A stretch of DNA of 20,767 nucleotides, taken from contig JAZSBY010000113.1 in NCBI GenBank assembly GCA_045602655.1, positions 1 through 20,767 on the forward strand. Reading direction: 5' to 3'. How positions within the stretch are numbered: the stretch's first letter is position 1; each line of letters begins with the position of its first letter. Position numbers and translations under genes: made by a program. The notes beneath the pieces are model-generated. The model was not told the DNA's origin. It worked only from the letters and a program-made list of their open reading frames with translations, and searched no databases. Source of the DNA: Fimenecus sp045602655 (lineage in GTDB: Bacteria; Bacillota; Clostridia; Oscillospirales; Acutalibacteraceae). Below, one piece after another: positions 6,995 through 14,009 of this stretch.

Positions 6995-7711
6995 GTGCAA
7001 AAGTTGTTAAGTCTTGTCCGTGCAGCAGTTGATAAGTACAACATGATTGAAGATGGTGACAGAATTGCCGTTTGTGTTTCCGGCGGAAAAGACAGCGTTG
7101 TGATGCTTTTGTGCCTTATAAATCTTAAGATTTTTTATCCTAAGAAATTCGACCTTTGTGCAATAACTCTTGACCCGCAGTTTAACGGTGAATGTGCAGA
7201 CTATTCCGAAATTGAAAAAATATGTGTGGATAACAATATACCATATACGATAAAGCGTACAGAGTTATACCATATTATATTTGAAGAAAGAAAAGAGAGT
7301 AATCCATGTAGTTTGTGTGCAAGAATGCGTCGTGGTCTTCTACACGATACAGCAAAAGAATTGAATTGCAACAGAATTGCTCTTGGACATCATATTGACG
7401 ATGCTGCTGAAACATTCATTATGAATTTATTCGGTAATGGTCGTGCTGAATGTTTCTCCCCTGTTTCATACCTGTCAAGAAAAGATTTGTATATGATTAG
7501 ACCAATGATTTTCGCTTATGAAACAGATATTACTCGAGTGGCAAACAAGGAAAATGTGCCTATTGTGGAAAGCCGTTGCCCTGCCGATGAAAAAACTAAC
7601 CGTGAAGATACAAAATTGCTACTTGCAGACCTGGAAAAAAAGTATCCTGCTTTAAGGCAAAAGATTATCGGTGGTATGCAACGAGGTAATATAAGTGGAT
7701 GGGGTTTTTAA
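6995..7711 (+). CDS. TtcA-like PP-loop tRNA thiolation enzyme
   Basis: The 238-residue protein belongs to the PP-loop ATPase superfamily, TtcA branch. TtcA adenylates cytidine 32 of certain tRNAs and replaces its oxygen with sulfur, giving 2-thiocytidine, using an oxygen-labile [4Fe-4S] cluster. Visible are the ATP-binding SGGKDS (29-34), the CxxC pair C105 and C108 in NPCSLCARMRRG, a third cysteine C195 in SRCPADEKTNR that corresponds to the third cluster ligand, and GHHIDDAAET (131-140). It is shorter than enterobacterial TtcA (about 310) but matches Firmicutes relatives. The start is GTG with GAGGTG 8 bases upstream. It is expressed alone, divergent from rplM, and would depend on the desulfurase and scaffold encoded elsewhere in the window. 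The exact tRNA target in Firmicutes is not certain. Confidence 0.85.
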   Translation: MQKLLSLVRAAVDKYNMIEDGDRIAVCVSGGKDSVVMLLCLINLKIFYPKKFDLCAITLDPQFNGECADYSEIEKICVDNNIPYTIKRTELYHIIFEERKESNPCSLCARMRRGLLHDTAKELNCNRIALGHHIDDAAETFIMNLFGNGRAECFSPVSYLSRKDLYMIRPMIFAYETDITRVANKENVPIVESRCPADEKTNREDTKLLLADLEKKYPALRQKIIGGMQRGNISGWGF

Positions 7712-7712
7712 C

Positions 7713-7851
7713 ACGCCTCGGCGTATTTCATAGCGTCAGCTATTTCATATCCCGTAAGGGATATTTCGTAAATTCTGTAAAGAATTTATTTCATTGATAA
7801 AATATTTGACTTTGTCAAATATGAAATAAACTCTTTGCGGAGTTTATGAAA
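7713..7851. repeat. Array of six consecutive hairpins with TTC/GAA linkers
   Basis: Directly after the ttcA-like stop the sequence resolves into six adjacent stem-loops: 7713-7724 (4 bp, ACGC/GCGT), 7730-7743 (5 bp, ATAGC/GCTAT), 7747-7764 (7 bp, ATATCCC/GGGATAT), 7768-7789 (9 bp with a G-T end), 7802-7822 (9 bp, ATATTTGAC/GTCAAATAT) and 7826-7847 (9 bp with a terminal T-G pair). Arm sequences all differ, yet loops repeat (GTCA, GTAA, GTAA) and linkers obey a rule: ATTTC or TTC between the first four, GAA between the last two and GAAA after the end. TTTCAT (7789-7794) can also pair with ATGAAA (7821-7826) around the fifth hairpin. No T-tract follows any stem, so this is not an ordinary terminator. 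I do not know a named family for it. Confidence 0.8.
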
Positions 7852-7866
7852 CCACCATTATTATCT

Positions 7867-7895
7867 TTGACAATACATTATATATATGATAAAAT
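7867..7895 (+). promoter_or_regulatory. Predicted sigma-A promoter of apgM-metY
   Basis: TTGACA (7867-7872), 17 bases and TAAAAT (7890-7895) lie about 41 bases before the apgM start, immediately after the hairpin array. The leader is too short for a SAM riboswitch or T-box, so no RNA-level methionine control is visible for metY. Confidence 0.75.
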
Positions 7896-7936
7896 AGTTG
7901 ATAAATTATTTTGATTTCTTATTGGAGATGATATAG

Positions 7937-9145
7937 ATGAAATATGTTGTTGTTTTATACGACGGAATGGCTGACTATCCTGTTCCTCAATTTGACGGTA
8001 AAACACCAATGATGATGGCAAAAAAACCTAACTTCGATGGTCTTGCTCAAAAAGGTACAGTTGGTCTAGTAAAAACTGTTCCTGACGGAATGAAACCCGG
8101 TAGCGATGTTGCTAATATGAGCGTTATGGGCTTTGACCCATCAATTTATTATACAGGCAGAAGTCCTCTTGAGGCTGCAAGTATTGGTGTTGACCTTAAA
8201 GACACTGATGTTACTCTCCGTTGCAACATTGTTACACTTTCAGATGAAGAAAACTATGCTGACAAGACTATGGTTGACTACTGTGCAGACGACATTTCAA
8301 CTGCAGAAGCAGAAAAAATTATTGAAACTGTACAGGAGCATTTTGGTAACGATATTTACAAGTTTTACAGTGGTGTAAGCTACCGTCATTGTCTTGTATG
8401 GGACAATGGTACAACTGACCTTGGTAATATGACTCCGCCGCACGATATTTCAGGCAGAGTTGTGGGCGAATATCTTTCAACAAGTGAAAATGCAACTGAC
8501 CTTATCAGAATGATGAAGGAAAGTTATGATTTACTTAAAGACCATCCTGTAAATCTTGAGAGAATAAAGAATGGCAAGCGTCCTGCAAACTCAATCTGGC
8601 TTTGGGGTGAAGGTAAAAAGCCTGCACTATCACCATTTGAAGAACTTTATGGCATCAAGGGTGCTGTTATTTCAGCAGTTGACTTGCTTAAGGGTATAGG
8701 CAAATGTGCTAAGATGGAAACACCCGATGTAGAGGGTGCAACAGGTTACATAGATACAAACTTTGTCGGCAAAGCACAGGCTGCTGTTGATGCACTTAAA
8801 AATGGTTGCGACTATGCATATATTCACATTGAGGCTCCTGACGAATGTGGTCACAGACGCGAGCCTGAAAATAAAGTACGCGCAATCGAGATTATCGACG
8901 AGCAAGTATTACCAATTATCTTTGAAGGTTTGAAGGATTATGATGATTACAAAATCATGATTCTTCCTGACCACCCAACACCTATTGTTACTGCAACTCA
9001 CGCACCCGACCCTGTTCCGTTTATGATTTATCATAAGAACAGTGAGGTAAATGGTGTGGACACAATCAACGAAGAAACTGCAAAAGCAACATGTCTTTTC
9101 GTAGAGAGCGGCGTCCAGCTTATGAAGAAATTTTTGGAGGACTGA
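7937..9145 (+). CDS. ApgM-family protein: archaeal-type phosphoglycerate mutase or proposed homoserine kinase
   Basis: The 402-residue protein is an alkaline-phosphatase-superfamily metalloenzyme of the archaeal-type cofactor-independent phosphoglycerate mutase family. Visible are the N-terminal metal aspartate in LYDGMAD (D9), the nucleophile region GSDVANMSVMGFDP (probable S62), RCNIVTL, and the C-terminal metal-binding segments APDECGHR, LPDHPTP and THAPDPVPF. A bacterial subgroup of this family has been proposed to act as homoserine kinase because it neighbours threonine genes. Here it shares an operon with metY, an enzyme acting on O-acetylhomoserine, 5 bases downstream. That context agrees with a homoserine-linked role but does not exclude mutase activity, so no symbol is assigned. 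The ribosome site is TTGGAGATGAT. Confidence 0.88.
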   Translation: MKYVVVLYDGMADYPVPQFDGKTPMMMAKKPNFDGLAQKGTVGLVKTVPDGMKPGSDVANMSVMGFDPSIYYTGRSPLEAASIGVDLKDTDVTLRCNIVTLSDEENYADKTMVDYCADDISTAEAEKIIETVQEHFGNDIYKFYSGVSYRHCLVWDNGTTDLGNMTPPHDISGRVVGEYLSTSENATDLIRMMKESYDLLKDHPVNLERIKNGKRPANSIWLWGEGKKPALSPFEELYGIKGAVISAVDLLKGIGKCAKMETPDVEGATGYIDTNFVGKAQAAVDALKNGCDYAYIHIEAPDECGHRREPENKVRAIEIIDEQVLPIIFEGLKDYDDYKIMILPDHPTPIVTATHAPDPVPFMIYHKNSEVNGVDTINEETAKATCLFVESGVQLMKKFLED

Positions 9146-9150
9146 TTAAA

Positions 9151-10422
9151 ATGGCATATAAAATAGAAACAAACTGCGTTCAGGGTGCTTACAGACCGAA
9201 AAACGGTGAGCCAAGAGTACTCCCTATCGCACAAAGTACAACATTTAAATATGACACAAGTGAAGCTATGGCTAAACTTTTTGACCTTGAACCCGGATAT
9301 ATGTACACTCGTCTTGCAAACCCTACAAGCGATATGGTTGCACAGAAAATCACAATGCTTGAAGGCGGTGTTGCAGGTGTTCTTACATCTTCCGGTCAGG
9401 CTGCAAACTTCTTTTCGCTCATCAACATTATGGGTGCAGGTGACCACTTTGTAAGTGCTGCAACAATTTACGGAGGTACATTCAACCTTTTCAATGTTAC
9501 AATGAGAAAGTTAGGAATTGATGTTACATTCGTTGACCCAAACGCAAGTGAAGAAGAGATTCAGGCTGCATTTAAACCTAACACAAAAGCTCTTTTCGGT
9601 GAAACTATTGCAAACCCATCACTTGACATTCTCGACATTGAAAAATTTGCAAAGGTTGCACACGCAAATGGTGTTCCGCTTATTATTGACAATACATTCC
9701 CAACACCTATTAACTGTCGTCCATTTGAGTTTGGTGCAGATATTGTTACACACTCAACTACTAAATATATGGAAGGTCACGCTAATATTATTGGTGGTGC
9801 TGTTATTGACAGTGGTAATTTTGATTGGGAACAGAATGATAAATTCCCGGGTCTTACACAACCTGATGAAAGTTATCACGGTGCTGTTTATACAAAGGAT
9901 TTCGGTAAAGCAGGTTATATTACAAAAATTGTTGCACAGCTTCTTCGTGACTACGGTTCAACTCCTGCTCCACAGAATTCATACTACCTTAATTTAGGTC
10001 TTGAAACACTTCATCTTCGTATGGAAAGACATTGCAGTAATGCACTTGCAGTTGCAAAGTATCTTGAAAACAATGACAAGATTTCTTGGGTTAACTACCC
10101 TGCTCTTCCGGGCAACAAATACTACGACCTTGTTCAGAAATATATGCCAAAGGGTACTTGTGGTGTTGTTTCGTTCGGTGTTAAGGGTGGCAGAGAGGCT
10201 GCAGAAAAGTTTATGAATTCACTTAAACTCGCAGCAGTTGTTACTCATGTTGCAGATGCAAGAACTTGTGTGCTTCACCCTGCATCTTCAACTCACAGAC
10301 AATTAAGTGACCAAGAACTTGTTGAATGTGGTGTTTCCCCTGACCTTATCAGATTCTCAGTTGGTATCGAGAATGTTGATGACATTATCGCAGATATTGA
10401 ACAAGCCTTATCACAAATATAA
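9151..10422 (+). CDS. metY: O-acetylhomoserine sulfhydrylase / aminocarboxypropyltransferase
   Basis: A PLP enzyme of the Cys/Met-metabolism family that makes homocysteine from O-acetylhomoserine and sulfide; cytosolic and normally tetrameric. The 423 residues include the N-terminal PIAQSTTFKYD, YTRLANPT (52-59), SSGQAAN (80-86), DNTFPTP (180-186) and the Schiff-base lysine in HSTTKYMEGH (K205), with ARTCVLHPASSTHRQL near the C-terminus. An in-frame upstream start exists inside apgM, but the ATG at 9151 with GGAGG 10 bases before it gives the normal N-terminus. That ribosome site lies within the last apgM codons, so the genes are coupled. Its product is the substrate of the MetH encoded at 2912-5266. 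A hairpin terminator follows. Confidence 0.95.
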   Translation: MAYKIETNCVQGAYRPKNGEPRVLPIAQSTTFKYDTSEAMAKLFDLEPGYMYTRLANPTSDMVAQKITMLEGGVAGVLTSSGQAANFFSLINIMGAGDHFVSAATIYGGTFNLFNVTMRKLGIDVTFVDPNASEEEIQAAFKPNTKALFGETIANPSLDILDIEKFAKVAHANGVPLIIDNTFPTPINCRPFEFGADIVTHSTTKYMEGHANIIGGAVIDSGNFDWEQNDKFPGLTQPDESYHGAVYTKDFGKAGYITKIVAQLLRDYGSTPAPQNSYYLNLGLETLHLRMERHCSNALAVAKYLENNDKISWVNYPALPGNKYYDLVQKYMPKGTCGVVSFGVKGGREAAEKFMNSLKLAAVVTHVADARTCVLHPASSTHRQLSDQELVECGVSPDLIRFSVGIENVDDIIADIEQALSQI

Positions 10423-10428
10423 AAAATT

Positions 10429-10454
10429 AACGGCAACTCAAATGAGTTGCCGTT
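10429..10454. terminator. Bidirectional terminator between metY and the PAP2-family gene
   Basis: A 12-bp inverted repeat (AACGGCAACTCA and TGAGTTGCCGTT, two-base centre) lies between convergent genes. The T-run is better on the minus strand (AATTTTTTA) than on the plus strand (TTTCACATTTT), so it should end both transcripts, more strongly the minus one. Confidence 0.85.
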
Positions 10455-10473
10455 TCACATTTTATGTACTAAA

Positions 10474-10962
10474 TTAAAATGTATTTGCAAAAATTGAAAC
10501 ATATTCAGGGAATAATGTTGAAAATTCCAGATACAGAAGTGCAATAGTTGCACCTGTGATAAATCCGCCAATAATCTCGGGAATCGTGTGTCCCTCAACT
10601 TTCTTTACTGGTTTAACTTCTTTACCCATTACTACTTCACGAACATCATTAAAAGCCTCTGTCAATTTCTCCACAGGAAGTCTTACCATAAACGCATCAA
10701 ACATTGTAATGAATGCAAATACGCCTGACACCGCAAACATTGTTGAGTCAAAACCTTCAAGTGCACCTATACAAGTGCTGAGTGAAATAACAGTTGCAGT
10801 ATGTGAACTTGGCATACCACCAAGTTTAAAAAGTGTTCCGATTGTGACCTTCTTTGTTACATTACCTTTTTTCTTATCAATAAAGAATTTAATCGTGTTA
10901 AGAATAACCTTAATAACCTGTGCAACAAACCACGCACTAATACAAACTAATATAATTCTCAT
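10474..10962 (-). CDS. Divergent PAP2-family (DUF212) membrane protein
   Basis: The 162-residue protein has about four hydrophobic segments (around 1-20, 55-70, 78-92 and 130-150) and the two motifs of the divergent PAP2 family: GGMPSSHTATV (48-58), corresponding to the phosphatase SGH-type motif, and GHTIPEIIGGFITGA near 123-137. Members are small integral membrane proteins assumed to be phosphatases of lipid-type substrates, but the activity is unproven. The segment that in relatives I recall usually reads YDAxGVRR is FDAFMVRLPVEKL here, so this copy may be a divergent subtype. It has its own promoter and a good AAGGGG ribosome site, and is not in an operon with upp. Confidence 0.85.
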   Translation of the reverse strand: MRIILVCISAWFVAQVIKVILNTIKFFIDKKKGNVTKKVTIGTLFKLGGMPSSHTATVISLSTCIGALEGFDSTMFAVSGVFAFITMFDAFMVRLPVEKLTEAFNDVREVVMGKEVKPVKKVEGHTIPEIIGGFITGATIALLYLEFSTLFPEYVSIFANTF

Positions 10963-10991
10963 AACTATCCCCTTTTTGAATGATTTACTTT

Positions 10992-11020
10992 ATTTTACAA
11001 TATTCTCCAATAAAATGCAA
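10992..11020 (-). promoter_or_regulatory. Predicted promoter of the PAP2-family gene
   Basis: On the minus strand TTGCAT (11015-11020), 17 bases and TAAAAT (10992-10997) lie about 30 bases before the start codon, downstream of the upp terminator. Confidence 0.6.
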
Positions 11021-11052
11021 TAGAATATTAAAACATATCTTAAGACAAGAAT

Positions 11053-11081
11053 AAAGCGACTGAGAAAAACTCAATCGCTTT
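11053..11081 (-). terminator. Terminator hairpin after upp
   Basis: A 12-bp stem (AAAGCGATTGAG with CTCAGTCGCTTT on the minus strand, one wobble) and a T5 loop begins 5 bases after the upp stop. The tail ATTCTTGTC is only moderately T-rich, so some readthrough into the next gene is possible. Confidence 0.75.
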
Positions 11082-11086
11082 TGTGT

Positions 11087-11761
11087 TTATGGTTTTGCCG
11101 GTCTTGCAGGTTTGTAACTGCAAGTACCACAAATTCTATCACCTGCGTCCCCTGCTGCTGTTACAATATAACCATCCTTGTTAAGACCTGTTGGGATATA
11201 CTGTGCTGCATAAATTTTAACATCAGGATGCTTTTCATAGAGAAGTTTTACACCGACATCTGATGCAAATATACACATAACCTTTATATTTGTACAACCC
11301 TCTTTTTTGAGATAGTCAATTGAGGCATCAACACTACCACCTGTTGCCAGTGCAGGGTCAACAATAATAACGGGACCTTTTGTTATATCAACAGGCATTT
11401 TGTAGTAATATGTTACCGGTAAGAGAGTTTTTTCATCGCGGTATAAACCGATATGGCCCACCTTTGCTGTAGGTGAAAGTCTACGAAGACCATCAACCAT
11501 TCCAAGACCTGCACGAAGAATTGGTACAATTGTGAAATCTTCTGCAAGCACGGGAGAATCAAAATCAGCCAAAGGAGCCTGAATAGGTACTAATTTTGTT
11601 TTAAGGTCTTTAAGAGCTTCATAGCCCATAAGCATCGTAAGTTCATCAACAATCTCACAGAATTCCTTTGAACCTGTGTTAATGTCGCAAAGGTGAGTAA
11701 CCTTATGAGCAACTAACGGATGGTCGTTAAAGCTTATTAAATTCTTCGTAAATTCTGACAT
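11087..11761 (-). CDS. upp: Uracil phosphoribosyltransferase
   Basis: Upp salvages uracil by joining it to PRPP, giving UMP. The protein has 224 residues, slightly longer than the usual 208-210 because of a C-terminal tail rich in Lys, Pro and Arg. Visible are FTIVPILRAGLGMVDG (76-91), GLYRDEKTL (105-113), the PRPP loop DPALATGGS (135-143, where most bacterial enzymes have DPMLATGGS) and the uracil-binding GDAGDRICGT (204-213). It is a single-gene unit with GAGGG before the ATG and a promoter divergent from the DUF523 gene. The uracil permease about 0.8 kb away on the other strand supplies its substrate. Confidence 0.95.
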   Translation of the reverse strand: MSEFTKNLISFNDHPLVAHKVTHLCDINTGSKEFCEIVDELTMLMGYEALKDLKTKLVPIQAPLADFDSPVLAEDFTIVPILRAGLGMVDGLRRLSPTAKVGHIGLYRDEKTLLPVTYYYKMPVDITKGPVIIVDPALATGGSVDASIDYLKKEGCTNIKVMCIFASDVGVKLLYEKHPDVKIYAAQYIPTGLNKDGYIVTAAGDAGDRICGTCSYKPARPAKP

Positions 11762-11796
11762 ACTACGCCCTCATTTCAACTTTTATTTCCATAAAT

Positions 11797-11825
11797 AATA
11801 TATCACACTTGTACAGTTTTGGCAA
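11797..11825 (-). promoter_or_regulatory. Predicted promoter of upp
   Basis: On the minus strand TTGCCA (11820-11825), 17 bases and TATATT (11797-11802) lie about 36 bases before the ATG. The short leader has no PyrR-like element that I can see. It is back to back with the DUF523 promoter, the -35 boxes being 19 bases apart. Confidence 0.65.
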
Positions 11826-11844
11826 GTCAATAAAACAATGTTAA

Positions 11845-11873
11845 TTGACACTAATTTTTGTGTATGTTATAAT
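11845..11873 (+). promoter_or_regulatory. Consensus sigma-A promoter of the DUF523 gene
   Basis: TTGACA (11845-11850), 17 bases and TATAAT (11868-11873) match the consensus exactly, about 30 bases before the start codon. Confidence 0.85.
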
Positions 11874-11903
11874 TGCAAATAATAAAAAATAAGGAGAATC
11901 ACT

Positions 11904-12350
11904 ATGGCAAAGATTATTGTAAGCGGTTGTCTTTTAGGTTGTGACTGCCGTTATAAAGGTGACAACTGTAAATGTGATGAATTATTGTCTTTAGCTGACA
12001 ATCACACTCTTATTCCTGTTTGCCCTGAACAGTTAGGTGGTCTTTCAACCCCACGCGACCCTGCCGAAATTGTCGGTAATAAAGTTATCAGTAATCAGGG
12101 CAAAGATGTAACCTATGAGTACTCTAAAGGTGCCGAAATGGCTTTGTATATTGCAAGAACCAACAAGGCTGATGCAGTTGTGTTCAAAGCAAACAGTCCG
12201 TCGTGTGGCAAAGGAATAATATATGACGGCACATTTACAGGAAATAAGACTCAAGGGAATGGTGTTGCGGCTGAATTATTCTTGAATTCAGGCTATCAAG
12301 TCTTTAATGAAAATGAAATCCGGGATTTGATAAAATTTCTTGATAAGTAA
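11904..12350 (+). CDS. DUF523 family cysteine-rich protein
   Basis: The 148-residue protein matches the DUF523 family, which has no established function. Family features visible are SGCLLGCDCRYKGDN near the start, PVCPEQLGGLSTPRDPAEI (38-56) and VFKANSPSCGKGIIYDGTF (93-111). The cysteines at 9, 13, 40 and 101 lie in these conserved motifs, and C15, C22 and C24 are extra; the conserved set could form a metal or Fe-S site, an inference from spacing only. No signal peptide or membrane segment is seen. It is driven by a consensus promoter, with AAGGAG 8 bases before the ATG. It is followed within 24 bases by the permease promoter, and no terminator separates them, so partial cotranscription is possible. 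Confidence 0.9.
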   Translation: MAKIIVSGCLLGCDCRYKGDNCKCDELLSLADNHTLIPVCPEQLGGLSTPRDPAEIVGNKVISNQGKDVTYEYSKGAEMALYIARTNKADAVVFKANSPSCGKGIIYDGTFTGNKTQGNGVAAELFLNSGYQVFNENEIRDLIKFLDK

Positions 12351-12373
12351 GTATTGAGTTTTCATTGAAATTA

Positions 12374-12403
12374 TTGACAAAAAAACACAATATATGGTAT
12401 AAT
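12374..12403 (+). promoter_or_regulatory. Predicted promoter of the uracil permease
   Basis: TTGACA (12374-12379), an 18-base spacer and TATAAT (12398-12403) place the start of transcription near 12410, leaving a leader of about 140 bases before the permease ATG. Confidence 0.8.
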
Positions 12404-12410
12404 ACGAGCA

Positions 12411-12530
12411 ATAACACGGCAGAATTACAAATTCCATACATAAATATCGACAAGATAGTTGTGTGGCATTATACAAGTGCTTTCTTACCTTGTCAATATT
12501 GGCAAGGTTTTTTTATGCCTGCCGGGTGTA
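12411..12530 (+). promoter_or_regulatory. Structured leader RNA with attenuator before the uracil permease
   Basis: The leader contains: a long-range helix of CGGCAG (12417-12422) with CTGCCG (12519-12524), with ACAC (12414-12417) and GTGT (12526-12529) as a partly competing extension; a 5-bp hairpin at 12422-12434; a 7-bp stem (CCATACA 12434-12440 with TGTGTGG 12460-12466) capped by TATC-GACAA-GATA; and a terminator at 12488-12514. The loop segment GACAAG (12449-12454) is exactly complementary to CTTGTC (12489-12494) in the terminator's 5' arm, and ACAAG (12473-12477) can pair with CTTGT there. These mutually exclusive pairings are the signature of transcription attenuation. I see no PyrR binding loop and no purine-aptamer core. 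The ligand or protein sensed is unknown; uracil, UMP/UTP or a purine base are reasonable guesses from the gene. Confidence 0.65.
12488..12514 (+). terminator. Intrinsic terminator inside the permease leader
   Basis: CCTTGTC (12488-12494) and GGCAAGG (12501-12507), with one U-G pair and loop AATATT, are followed by seven T residues. It lies before the coding start and after the promoter, so it must be conditional for the gene to be expressed. Confidence 0.85.
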
Positions 12531-12550
12531 AATTTGAGGAGGAAAAAAAT

Positions 12551-13954
12551 ATGAAACTCATTTATGATGTCAGCGACCGTCCGGGTTTAAGCAAAACTTT
12601 GCTTTTTGCTTTCCAACAGATGATTGCAATTATGGCAGCAACATTACTCGTTCCAATGCTTATGTCAGGATTTGCTATGAGCAACGGCAACACACTTAAT
12701 TTTGACCCTGCGGCAGCACTTTTTGGTGCAGGTATCGGTACACTTTTCTATATATTTGCTACAAAGCGTAAGAGCCCTGTTTTTCTCGGTTCTTCCTTCA
12801 CATTCCTTGGTGCTTATGCAGCAATTATTGGTATGAACTACGGTTACTGGGGTGTTATCGTTGGTATCACTCTTGCAGGTCTTGTATATGTAGTTCTTGC
12901 AATAATTATCAAACTTGTAGGCTCAGGTTGGGTTAACAAGCTTATGCCTCCCGTAATTGCCGGTCCTATTGTTACAATTATCGGTCTTTCGCTTTCAAGC
13001 ACAGCTACCGGTTGGATGTCAACAAATGGTGGTGCTGATTACAGCCTTGTAACCATCCTTGTTGGTGCAGTTACTTTCTTTGCAATTGTACTTGTATCTG
13101 TTAAGGGTTCAAAGAATCTTCGCCTTATCCCATTTATTATTGGTGTTGGTGCAGGTTACATTTTCGCTCTTATTCTCACTCTTATCGGTAATGCTGCTGA
13201 TATTGCTGCTCTTCAGATTTTAAGTTTTGACTCATTCAAGGCAGCATTCGAACCATTCACAATTCAGTCAATCGTTGACTATCCTAAATTTACATTCCTT
13301 CAGGCAATGACTGATAAGGTTGATGGTATTCTTCCTATTGACGGTGCAGCTATTGGTAACATTGCTATCACATTCGTTCCAATTGCTATTGTTGAACTCG
13401 CTCAGCATATTGCTGACCACAAAAACCTTGGCAACCTTATCGGCAAAGACCTTATTAAAGAACCTGGTCTTGACAGAACACTTATCGGTGATGGTGTAGG
13501 TTCAATTATCGGTGGTTTCTTCGGTGGTGCTGCTAATACAACTTACGGTGAATCAATCGGTTGTGTTGCTATTACAGGTAATGCCTCAGTTGTTTCAATC
13601 ATTACAGCAGGCTTAGGTTGTATGATTCTTTCATTCTTCACACCATTTGTTGCACTTATCAACTCTATTCCTAAGTGCGTAATGGGTGGTGCTTGTGTTG
13701 CTCTTTATGGTCTTATTGCTGTTTCAGGTCTTTCTATGCTTAAAAATGTTGACCTTGGAAAGAGTAAAAACCTCTATATTGTAAGTGCAATTCTTGTTGT
13801 TGGTATCGGCGGTCTTTCACTTAACTTTGGTTTCAACCCAATTACAAATGGTCCACTTGTTCAGGTTACAGCTCTTGCAACAGCTCTTATCTTCGGTATT
13901 GTTACAAATGCTATTGTTAGTATCGGTAAAAACAAAGATGACGACTCTGAATAA
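12551..13954 (+). CDS. Uracil/xanthine permease, NCS2 family (UraA-like)
   Basis: The 467-residue protein is a polytopic membrane carrier of the nucleobase-cation symporter-2 family, with about 14 transmembrane segments in two inverted halves. It resembles uracil permeases: an N-terminal cytoplasmic MKLIYDVSDRPGLSKTLLFAFQQM, then LLVPMLMSG, and the substrate-site region GDGVGSIIGGFFGGAANTTYGESIG, where NTTYGE is characteristic of UraA/PyrP-type proteins. The start at 12551 has GAGGAGG 8 bases upstream; in-frame starts further up (for example 12515) lie in the attenuator. Substrate is probably uracil, given upp nearby, but xanthine or guanine cannot be excluded from sequence alone, so no symbol is assigned. 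Expression is likely controlled by the leader attenuator. Confidence 0.9.
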   Translation: MKLIYDVSDRPGLSKTLLFAFQQMIAIMAATLLVPMLMSGFAMSNGNTLNFDPAAALFGAGIGTLFYIFATKRKSPVFLGSSFTFLGAYAAIIGMNYGYWGVIVGITLAGLVYVVLAIIIKLVGSGWVNKLMPPVIAGPIVTIIGLSLSSTATGWMSTNGGADYSLVTILVGAVTFFAIVLVSVKGSKNLRLIPFIIGVGAGYIFALILTLIGNAADIAALQILSFDSFKAAFEPFTIQSIVDYPKFTFLQAMTDKVDGILPIDGAAIGNIAITFVPIAIVELAQHIADHKNLGNLIGKDLIKEPGLDRTLIGDGVGSIIGGFFGGAANTTYGESIGCVAITGNASVVSIITAGLGCMILSFFTPFVALINSIPKCVMGGACVALYGLIAVSGLSMLKNVDLGKSKNLYIVSAILVVGIGGLSLNFGFNPITNGPLVQVTALATALIFGIVTNAIVSIGKNKDDDSE

Positions 13955-13977
13955 ACAGTCTAATGACAAATAAATTA

Positions 13978-14009
13978 TCCCCGTAGTTTATTGCTACGGG
14001 GAATTTTTT
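13978..14009 (+). terminator. Intrinsic terminator of the uracil permease gene
   Basis: A perfect 9-bp stem (TCCCCGTAG with CTACGGGGA, loop TTTATTG) is followed by AATTTTTT, 23 bases after the stop. Confidence 0.95.

Noticed and set aside
6771..7044. Open frame on the minus strand across the rplM/ttcA gap
   Set aside because: It overlaps the rplM promoter and the ttcA-like start and consists mostly of low-complexity AT-rich translation.
7713..7851. CRISPR array or simple tandem repeat
   Set aside because: There is no constant repeat of 20 bases or more; each unit is its own hairpin with different arm sequence, and there are no cas genes.
7713..7851. Ordinary intrinsic terminator of the ttcA-like gene
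   Set aside because: None of the six stems is followed by a T-tract on the plus strand.
7852..7936. SAM riboswitch or T-box for the apgM-metY operon
   Set aside because: The predicted leader is only about 35 bases, too short for either, and no conserved motif is present.
9518..9997. Long open frame inside metY rich in Leu, Gln and Val
   Set aside because: It is a shadow of the strongly biased codon use of metY; it has no ribosome site and no recognisable protein features. Similar shadows occur in apgM, metH, the dehydrogenase and the epimerase.
12411..12530. Purine riboswitch or PyrR attenuator before the permease
   Set aside because: A TTTCTTACC string loosely resembles the purine aptamer J2/3, but the CCGTAAA-like loop and the three-way core are missing, and no GAGG-containing PyrR binding loop is seen.
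12515..12550. Earlier in-frame ATG for the uracil permease at 12515
   Set aside because: It directly follows the attenuator T-tract without a properly spaced ribosome site, while 12551 has a strong one and gives the usual N-terminus.
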